In this document: positions 57,975 through 64,000 of the stretch, one piece after another
Numbering within the stretch: the stretch's first letter is position 1
Layout of the letters: each line of letters begins with the position of its first letter
NCBI GenBank assembly: GCA_009781725.1
Contig: WQVF01000013.1
Location: forward strand, 1 to 64,000
From: Defluviitaleaceae bacterium
GTDB taxonomy: Bacteria > Bacillota > Clostridia > Lachnospirales > WQUN01
Length of the DNA: 64,000 nucleotides
Reading direction: 5' to 3'
The notes under the pieces: model-generated
Database searches by the model: none
Told to the model about the DNA's origin: nothing
The model's input: the letters and a program-made list of their open reading frames with translations, nothing else
Position numbers and translations under genes: made by a program

Positions 57975-58893
57975 AAAATATTCTATAATCAGCGAAACGA
58001 TAAGCTAAATAATATGAGATTGAGATTAAAACGCATGATACAATCGATCTAAACAAACCTGCAGCGGCAGCCAGTGAAAACCTGGCATCTGCCATACCCA
58101 ACCTAAAGATAAAGGTGTCCAATATATCGCCGACATGGAATACTTGCGGGCTGTAGAGATTAAAAATCTGGTCAAAACCGGCATTAAGCACATTGCCCAA
58201 GGCCAGAGTTGCCACCAATATGATTATAGGAGTAATACTGGGTAGGGTGATGTGCAGCATCTGCTTCCAACGGCCTGCTCCATCTACTATGGCGGCTTCG
58301 TACAATGTTAAATCCACGGCGGTAAGTGCCGCCATAAAAATAATTAATCTCCAACCAAACTCACGCCAGACATCGGTAACAACCATGGTCGTACGGAACC
58401 AGCGCGGGTCACCCAAAAAGAAGATAGGCTCGAAGCCTAAGAACGATATAAACTGATTAACAATCCCCGTCGAAGGCGATAATATATCAACTAAAATACC
58501 TCCCAAGATAACCCATGATAGAAAGTTAGGGAGATACAAGGTCAATTGAACACCCCGTGCAAAGCGTACGCGGCGAATTTCATTAAGCAATAAGGCAATA
58601 ATTATCGGTACAATTAAACCCGCGATGATTTTACTGACGGCAATAATGATAGTGTTTTGCAACACCTGCATTGTATTGGGCAAAGAAAGGAGAAACCTGT
58701 AATTATCAAGGCCGACAAAAGCTGAGTTAAATATGCCCTGGCCTAATCGAAAATTCTGGAAGGACATTATAATCCCTGCCATGGGTACATAGCTGAAAAT
58801 AATCAGCAATACAACGGCAGGTAACAGCATCACATGTAATGCGCCTTCTCTTTTTATTCTACTCCATCTTTTGCCACTGCGGGGTTTAACCAT
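57973..58893 (-). CDS. Carbohydrate ABC permease, LplB/MalF type (module B)
   Basis: A 306-aa six-helix membrane protein, first helix ~20-42 (VMLLPAVVLLIIFSYVPMAG). The EAA loop is YEAAIVDGAGRWKQMLHITL (~195). It pairs with the YtcP-type permease downstream and the lipoprotein upstream to import an oligosaccharide, with the ATPase missing from the window. A hairpin (58927-58976) separates it from the lipoprotein gene. Confidence 0.93.
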   Translation of the reverse strand: MVKPRSGKRWSRIKREGALHVMLLPAVVLLIIFSYVPMAGIIMSFQNFRLGQGIFNSAFVGLDNYRFLLSLPNTMQVLQNTIIIAVSKIIAGLIVPIIIALLLNEIRRVRFARGVQLTLYLPNFLSWVILGGILVDILSPSTGIVNQFISFLGFEPIFFLGDPRWFRTTMVVTDVWREFGWRLIIFMAALTAVDLTLYEAAIVDGAGRWKQMLHITLPSITPIIILVATLALGNVLNAGFDQIFNLYSPQVFHVGDILDTFIFRLGMADARFSLAAAAGLFRSIVSCVLISISYYLAYRFADYRIF

Positions 58894-58926
58894 ATTCTAC
58901 AACTGCCTTTCATTTTGTCTGTTTAT

Positions 58927-58976
58927 AGAGGCTGTATTCAATTCAGATTAGGATTGTCTTCTATTGCGCAGCCTCT
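58927..58976 (-). promoter_or_regulatory. Intercistronic hairpin after the module B binding-protein gene
   Basis: AGAGGCTG and CAGCCTCT pair over a ~34-base loop. Its position matches the stems at 38752-38807 in module A, which suggests the same kind of expression step between lipoprotein and permeases. Confidence 0.45.
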
Positions 58977-59002
58977 TAAAATATGTCACTTCTGGTAAGA
59001 TG

Positions 59003-60724
59003 CTACCTATTCGAATCAAACCACTCATTCACTTCAGCGGTCATTTGCTCACCGCCTAGATTCCACCAATGCTCTGCAAATTCATCAAATGCATCAAGGT
59101 CGTCGATGCCCATGATAATCCTTGTAAACGCCTCAAGCTTCATGGTATTTAAGAAAGAACCATAATTCGCCATTGCAGGTGTCAATGCGCCGGTAAATGC
59201 ATTGGAGAGGATTAAGCTGTTTTCAACATAGTGATTAACAATGCTCATCGCACCGCCTGGACCTACCCATTTATAGAAGCCAAAGGACCCGGTTCCCTGT
59301 TCGCCACGGTAATACATCAACCAATTAAATCCGTCGATGTCGCCCTGAGGGAATCCTTCCGTATTGCCTGTGCGGAACATATAATCATAGCGTCGGAACA
59401 TATCCACGTTCTTACGGGAGTCATCTGTAAAGAACGGTGGGAGCTGGAAGATATGGAACTGCATATGTGTTTCTTCACAGTCGTAAACCATAAATTGCTC
59501 GTTGTAACCGCCGCCAAAGGCTCTTACACAGAAATGGTTGGCCAAACGCATGAGTACATCGTTTTGCTCCAGGCCTCTTCTTTGTACAATGTAACTAGTG
59601 GTTGCAAGACCTACTACAGGGGTAGCCGGTGTACCAGTTGCCGAAACGATAGGTACGGGAACCCAGTTTGCACCATCAAGATCGTTGCTTGGGTGAAGGG
59701 GGTTATACGCGATATGATGCAAACCGTAGGTCATACCGATACGGCCTTGTACAATCAGCTCATTTACTCTTGCGTTGTCCTGTACACCAAATTCTGGGTC
59801 AATCTGACCTGCGGCAAACATTCTTGCTACTTCACCGAGGGCAGTCTTTATTTCCGGTTGGATACCGCCATACATCAAACCACCTTGCCCGTCATCAATC
59901 CAGGCATTTACATATCCGCCAAAGCCTTCAAAGAAACCTCTTAGCACATTGTGAGAACCTTCGAAGATGTTCATGTTAAGCCCTAGGCCAAAGGTGTTGT
60001 TATAACCAGTACCGGCTGGATTATCTTCGGTAAAGGCTCTTGCGATTTCGAATACATCATCCATGGTCCTCGGCAAATCAAGTCCAAGGTTGTCAAGCCA
60101 ATCCTGACGTACCCACAGCATAATGGCCTGGTCAAAGTTACTGGTGATTACGGGTAGCCCCATCAATCTGCCACCGATATGAGCACTCCTAAGGGCATAA
60201 CCGCCGTCCGAGTTCATGACATCTCTTGTGGAATACATAGCAAGCTCTTCCCACATGTCTGTCAGGTCCTCAATCAGGTCTGCTTCTGCCAATTGACTAA
60301 GCTGGGCGGAATTGACCCGGAAAATATCCGGCAAATCCCCTGATGCGATACGAACATTAATCATTTGCTCGGCAGCATCACCGTGAATATTACTGCCTAG
60401 TACCGACCAAATTGTGTCAATGCGGATGCCTAGGTCTTGGTAAATCCAGTCAAGCCATTCATTTTCTTCCATGCTTTCCCCTGGACGGAATTGATACGCC
60501 GTGGAGAGGAATTTGCCTTGAGTAATGGTGATGGGCGGGTAAAACCTCTCAAATATATAGTCGGGACCCTCTACTTGCATCGTGCCTGCGGGTAAATCCG
60601 GCCTGATGACATTGGCACCGGCTCCGTCTGCGGCATCGTCGCCCCTACATCCGACAAGTAATAACATTGCCAAGACGATGGCTAATGCCAAAACAACGAT
60701 GTACTTCCTAGAAAATCTTTGCAT
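59003..60724 (-). CDS. Sugar-binding lipoprotein (module B)
   Basis: A 573-aa extracellular solute-binding protein. Signal peptide with lipobox LLVGC (Cys26) and a short Asp/Ala-rich linker. Internal landmarks are LDWIYQDLGIRIDTIW, RIASGDLPDIFRVNS and WVRQDWLDNLGLDLP, of the LplA/LipO-type large family. GAAGGAGG lies upstream of the ATG. It is the gene next to the YesN/YesM pair, which most likely regulates it. Confidence 0.93.
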   Translation of the reverse strand: MQRFSRKYIVVLALAIVLAMLLLVGCRGDDAADGAGANVIRPDLPAGTMQVEGPDYIFERFYPPITITQGKFLSTAYQFRPGESMEENEWLDWIYQDLGIRIDTIWSVLGSNIHGDAAEQMINVRIASGDLPDIFRVNSAQLSQLAEADLIEDLTDMWEELAMYSTRDVMNSDGGYALRSAHIGGRLMGLPVITSNFDQAIMLWVRQDWLDNLGLDLPRTMDDVFEIARAFTEDNPAGTGYNNTFGLGLNMNIFEGSHNVLRGFFEGFGGYVNAWIDDGQGGLMYGGIQPEIKTALGEVARMFAAGQIDPEFGVQDNARVNELIVQGRIGMTYGLHHIAYNPLHPSNDLDGANWVPVPIVSATGTPATPVVGLATTSYIVQRRGLEQNDVLMRLANHFCVRAFGGGYNEQFMVYDCEETHMQFHIFQLPPFFTDDSRKNVDMFRRYDYMFRTGNTEGFPQGDIDGFNWLMYYRGEQGTGSFGFYKWVGPGGAMSIVNHYVENSLILSNAFTGALTPAMANYGSFLNTMKLEAFTRIIMGIDDLDAFDEFAEHWWNLGGEQMTAEVNEWFDSNR

Positions 60725-60828
60725 TGATTGCCTCCTTCTGACTAAAATATAAATAACTCCGTATGGAGATTACATCACGAAAAAGGCAACTTGCACACAT
60801 GTCAATTTTCTACTATCTTATCCTTTGT

Positions 60829-62481
60829 CTACATTGCTATTTTTTTTTCATCATTTAGTACCATATGTCGGTAATCTTGGGGTGATATTTGCGTCGCGCG
60901 CTTAAACATTCTGGTAAAATAGGGTGGCGACGGATACCCTACCATTTTACCAATAGTATGTATTTTGTTTTTTTTGTCGGCGAGCAACTCCTTTGCCCGG
61001 GCTAATCGCACATCATGGATGTAGTCAGAAAGGTTATAATTTTCCATTTGTTTAAACATACGGGAAAGGTATTTGGGATTGTAGTGGACAACACTTGCCA
61101 AGCGCGTTAGGGAGAGGTCGCCGTCCATGTGGTTGTGAATATACGCCTTTATGATTATTGATGTATTTTCCCATAAGCGTCTTTCTTCACTTCTGCGCTG
61201 TTTAAAAATATAATTCGCAAGATTTGTATATTGCAGATATGCTTCATCGAGGTTATCAATGGTTTCAGCACTATGCATTGATGATATATCTATAACCCCC
61301 GCAAGGTCCTTGGTAAGCTTCCAGCGGTTTACATATGAAATAAAGAATAATGAGAAGGCCATATTTATTTCACGCTTAAGGTCGCAATCATTTTCGGCAA
61401 TGGCTTTACATTGTTCAAAAATGTTATTGTAAGTGGACATAAACTCCGTATGATTATTGAGATCAAGTAGTGCTTCTAGCTCATGCAGTTTTCTGAGTTT
61501 TAATTTTAGCAACTGTCCCCGTGCGTTCAAATGGTAAACTTGCTCATATTCGCCACTGTCCTCAACTGCGATTTGCTCGTCGTCCTGGCGTATAACTCGG
61601 TTGAGCAAGGATTGCAGCATGGCGTGCCTGTGAGCAAGATGTTTCCATGGGATGGGCTTTTTGCAAATCACAAAAACAGCGCGTACATCCAGGGTTTCTC
61701 TACCCACAGCCTGGACTGTTTCGAGTTGTGCCATGGTTTGTGCAACCTTAATATCTTTTGCTTGTAAAAGGCATAGCAATTGTCCACCCCTGTAAACATG
61801 GGCATAAACGAACCGCCCCTCACCGCCAAGATATTTTTCCAAGGCAAGGCAAAACGCCGCATCTGCTAGCATCTTTTTCTTTTTGTCCTTATGATTATCG
61901 CCTCGATATGTTAAACGCCCTGTTAGTACCATAACGGGGTTATCTGCATCAAAACACAAAGACAGGTCCACAAACGCCTGGTTAATTGCCTCAGTATCAT
62001 ATTCCGCTCCGGCAATCAACTGATACAAAAATTCCCTTTGTTGCCATGGAAGGGTTAGTGGTAATAATTCCGTGGCGTTTTCTACCAACTCGCTAGAGCG
62101 TATGTCCTTTTCGATTTCACGCATCACCTCGGCAATTTTTGTCTTTATGGTGTCATAGCTTTCGATTTTTAGCAGGTAACTGACATTTTTATGTTGGATA
62201 GCCTGGTATACATATTCAAACTCAAGGTGCCCGGTTAGTAATATCACCCTACATAATGGCCATTTTTCGACGACTGCCTCCATAAGGTCAAGTCCTGATT
62301 TCCCTGGCATTTTGATATCTGTAAGTACAATGTCAAAGCGGTTTTTTTGAATATACGTAAGGGCTTCACAAGAGGAATAGACCTTGACGATATCAAGCTC
62401 CACGTCTTCCCATTCCTGTAGCTTATGATACATGCCCTCTACAACAGTAGGCTCATCGTCAACTATCAGTAGTTTGTACAT
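60829..62481 (-). CDS. YesN-type response regulator with AraC domain
   Basis: A 550-aa transcription factor. The receiver domain (1-~125) has DD at 8-9, phospho-acceptor Asp55 in VLTDIKMPG, and Lys in LLKIE near 104. A ~280-residue middle region is helical. The C-terminal ~100 residues are a double AraC helix-turn-helix (LTRLASVVHYNPKYLSRMF; TIGKMVGYPSPPYFTRMFKR). The ATG at 62481 has GGAGGG 7 bases upstream. It is encoded 17 bases after the sensor kinase gene and expected to activate the module B genes. Confidence 0.95.
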   Translation of the reverse strand: MYKLLIVDDEPTVVEGMYHKLQEWEDVELDIVKVYSSCEALTYIQKNRFDIVLTDIKMPGKSGLDLMEAVVEKWPLCRVILLTGHLEFEYVYQAIQHKNVSYLLKIESYDTIKTKIAEVMREIEKDIRSSELVENATELLPLTLPWQQREFLYQLIAGAEYDTEAINQAFVDLSLCFDADNPVMVLTGRLTYRGDNHKDKKKKMLADAAFCLALEKYLGGEGRFVYAHVYRGGQLLCLLQAKDIKVAQTMAQLETVQAVGRETLDVRAVFVICKKPIPWKHLAHRHAMLQSLLNRVIRQDDEQIAVEDSGEYEQVYHLNARGQLLKLKLRKLHELEALLDLNNHTEFMSTYNNIFEQCKAIAENDCDLKREINMAFSLFFISYVNRWKLTKDLAGVIDISSMHSAETIDNLDEAYLQYTNLANYIFKQRRSEERRLWENTSIIIKAYIHNHMDGDLSLTRLASVVHYNPKYLSRMFKQMENYNLSDYIHDVRLARAKELLADKKNKIHTIGKMVGYPSPPYFTRMFKRATQISPQDYRHMVLNDEKKIAM

Positions 62482-62498
62482 GTGCTGTCCCTCCAACT

Positions 62499-64000
62499 TT
62501 ATTCTTGTATTTTCTTGGGTAATGTGATAATCAGCTCTACCCGTAGGCCGCCGCCTTCCCTTGAGATAAGACGCAGCCCGTTATCTTCCCCATACATAAG
62601 GACAATCCGCTTATGTATGTTGACAAGTCCTGTTATTTCTTCTGTTCCGCTGCTGTTTGCCAGTTGTATATTGAGATCGCTTATTTTATTGCTATCAATC
62701 CCTTGTCCGTTATCCTCAACAACAATTTTTAGTCTATCCTCATGCACCGCAAAACTAAGATGCAGCTCACCATCCCATGTGGTCTCTGAGAAGCCATGTT
62801 CAAATGCATTTTCTAGTAAGGGTTGTAATATCAAGCGCGGCACAAGGAGCCACTCGTACTTAGATGGGATTTTTCCATAATGCACACATATGCGGTTGGA
62901 GAATCGCATCTCCTGTATTTCCCCGTAAGCACGAGCATGTTCGATTTCTTCCCTTAGCGGTACTTCATCGTTTGCATCCCGTGTGATATACCTAAAGTAC
63001 CTGCCAAGACGTTCAGAAAGGTCTACAACGCTTTCGCTCCCCTCCGCTTGGGCTATGTTATACAGTAGAAAGAAGCTGTTATATAGAAAATGGGGATTTA
63101 TCTGAGATTGGAGATGTTTTAGCTCGGCTCGCTGAATCATAATTTTCTGTGTATATACTTGTTCTACCATGCTGTTTAGGCTACCAAGCATTTGATCAAA
63201 TCGGGTGTAAAGATAGCCGAACTCGTCGGATCTGTTGATGCTGATGGTTGTAGTCAAATCCCCTTCCTCAACTTGTTTGAAAGCCTGAATCAGCCTATAT
63301 ACCGGTTTGTAAATCAACCAATGTGATGAAACCCAAAGCACAAAGATGATTAGCGCGGACCCCACCAAAAAAAGCCAGAGCCAAAACCTGTAATTACTAA
63401 TTGCTGTGTATACCATGTCGGCAGGGGAATATTTTATGACCGACATATTCAACCATGGCGAATGGACATAGGATGTCAGAAATTGTGTGCCTTCGATTTC
63501 AATCATTTGAGTCTGGCTATGTATACCGCTTCCGCCTTGGAAATGGTTGCTTATCCCTTGGATATCTTCGGCACACTCGTAAAAGGCGGCGACCACTAAA
63601 TCATTATCGTACATCATGAAGACACCGCCACCATTGTAATCCGTAAACTGCCGTAAAGCCGCTCCTATTGCCCCATGGGAAAGGGTAACGGTAATCATGT
63701 ATCTGATAACACTTTCATTCCTGAGTGCCTGTCCGGTTATGGGAAAGACAATTGCCATCGTAAGGTCATCTTCAGCAAAGAAAAGTATTCTGCCAAGGTC
63801 GTAAATTTCAAGACAAGTTCTAAAATGCTCAGTGTCAAATGGCCCAATGCCACCATTAGCGGATATTGTCCTGTCAATGGCTGTAATATGTATCCTTACG
63901 TCAGAGATATAAGGGCTTGCGTTATTTATGGTTAATAGAACTTGAGAAAAACGGCGCATGGCACGGATTTGTTCATAGTTATTCATAGGTCCCGGCAAAA
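62499..64000 (-). CDS. YesM-type sensor histidine kinase, 5' end beyond the window
   Basis: At least 499 residues. The frame is open to the right edge, and the usual N-terminal membrane helix and cytoplasmic start are missing, so the gene is cut by the window. Visible parts are an extracellular dCache-like sensor domain (to ~200), a membrane helix near 210-230 (FWLWLFLVGSALIIFVLWVS), HAMP (YKPVYRLIQAFKQVEEGDLT), His_kinase (QSQINPHFLYNSFFLLYNIA) and HATPase (LLENAFEHGFSE; VVEDNGQGID). It senses an extracellular sugar-like signal and phosphorylates the YesN partner. Confidence 0.93.
   Translation of the reverse strand, partial: LPGPMNNYEQIRAMRRFSQVLLTINNASPYISDVRIHITAIDRTISANGGIGPFDTEHFRTCLEIYDLGRILFFAEDDLTMAIVFPITGQALRNESVIRYMITVTLSHGAIGAALRQFTDYNGGGVFMMYDNDLVVAAFYECAEDIQGISNHFQGGSGIHSQTQMIEIEGTQFLTSYVHSPWLNMSVIKYSPADMVYTAISNYRFWLWLFLVGSALIIFVLWVSSHWLIYKPVYRLIQAFKQVEEGDLTTTISINRSDEFGYLYTRFDQMLGSLNSMVEQVYTQKIMIQRAELKHLQSQINPHFLYNSFFLLYNIAQAEGSESVVDLSERLGRYFRYITRDANDEVPLREEIEHARAYGEIQEMRFSNRICVHYGKIPSKYEWLLVPRLILQPLLENAFEHGFSETTWDGELHLSFAVHEDRLKIVVEDNGQGIDSNKISDLNIQLANSSGTEEITGLVNIHKRIVLMYGEDNGLRLISREGGGLRVELIITLPKKIQE

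Noticed and set aside
1-64000. tRNA and rRNA genes
   Set aside because: I saw no cloverleaf with a T-loop GTTCGA-type core and CCA-type acceptor, and no rRNA-like stretch; a covariance search could still find one.

Overview
The window looks like chromosome of an anaerobic, endospore-forming member of the Clostridia (Bacillota). Pointers to this are an uninterrupted sigK-type sporulation sigma factor with a pro-sequence, a SpoVT/AbrB-type regulator, an oxygen-sensitive class III ribonucleotide reductase (nrdD/nrdG), two further glycyl-radical enzymes, YesM/YesN and LplB/YtcP/lipoprotein sugar-uptake sets, and strong purine-rich ribosome binding sites. No genus is claimed. Almost every gene is on the minus strand, so transcription runs from high to low coordinates. 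The exceptions are the 18.2 kb membrane protein, the 28.2 kb AbrB-like gene, the 46.0 kb acetamidase fusion and two remnants.

Region 1 (1-27.8 kb) is mostly housekeeping. The left end is low-complexity and is followed by a decayed 3' end of asnS and its terminator. Next come small regulators and accessory enzymes: an XRE regulator with a hidden SD, a zincin-like protein, two MerR regulators, a DUF3795-like protein and an Fpg/Nei-like protein. A five-gene unit follows (glycyl-radical enzyme, its activase, dut, a 96-aa protein, a DUF4132 protein), then rpsO-pnp-M16 peptidase, a GntR-ABC exporter unit, nrdD-nrdG-nucleoside hydrolase, cysK-cysE, a zinc-ribbon protein and a probable structured ncRNA.

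Region 2 (28.5-64 kb) is a carbohydrate-utilisation island with two import modules. Module A (42.5 to 28.5 kb, read downward) has a GH123/DUF4091-like enzyme, a lipoprotein binding protein, two permeases, a six-hairpin glycosidase, a nucleotidyltransferase, a URO-D family protein, a Gfo/Idh/MocA oxidoreductase and a GH29-like protein. Module B (64 to 49 kb) has a YesM-type kinase, a YesN-type regulator, a lipoprotein binding protein, two permeases, a canonical glycyl-radical enzyme and a GH78 alpha-L-rhamnosidase. Six paralogous DUF4185-like beta-propeller-type proteins are spread through both modules. None of the glycosidases or DUF4185-like proteins has a visible signal peptide, so the likely scheme is sensing outside, import of oligosaccharides, and breakdown in the cytoplasm. 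The substrate is unknown; rhamnose-containing material is the best guess. sigK and an acetamidase fused to a zinc-ribbon module lie between the modules.

The window is rich in dispersed non-coding repeats. They include a 104-bp TATAG...CTATA element (four copies plus one divergent 118-bp relative), 42- to 54-bp palindromes with the same ends, composite elements with CGTCATCCCGG arms, and a GC-hairpin element ending in CACTCCTTATTTCGTATTA. The points most worth following up are the DUF4185-like expansion, the zinc-ribbon module found both alone and fused to an acetamidase, the noncanonical glycyl-radical enzyme, the covarying 104/118-bp elements and the candidate ncRNA near 27.6-27.8 kb.
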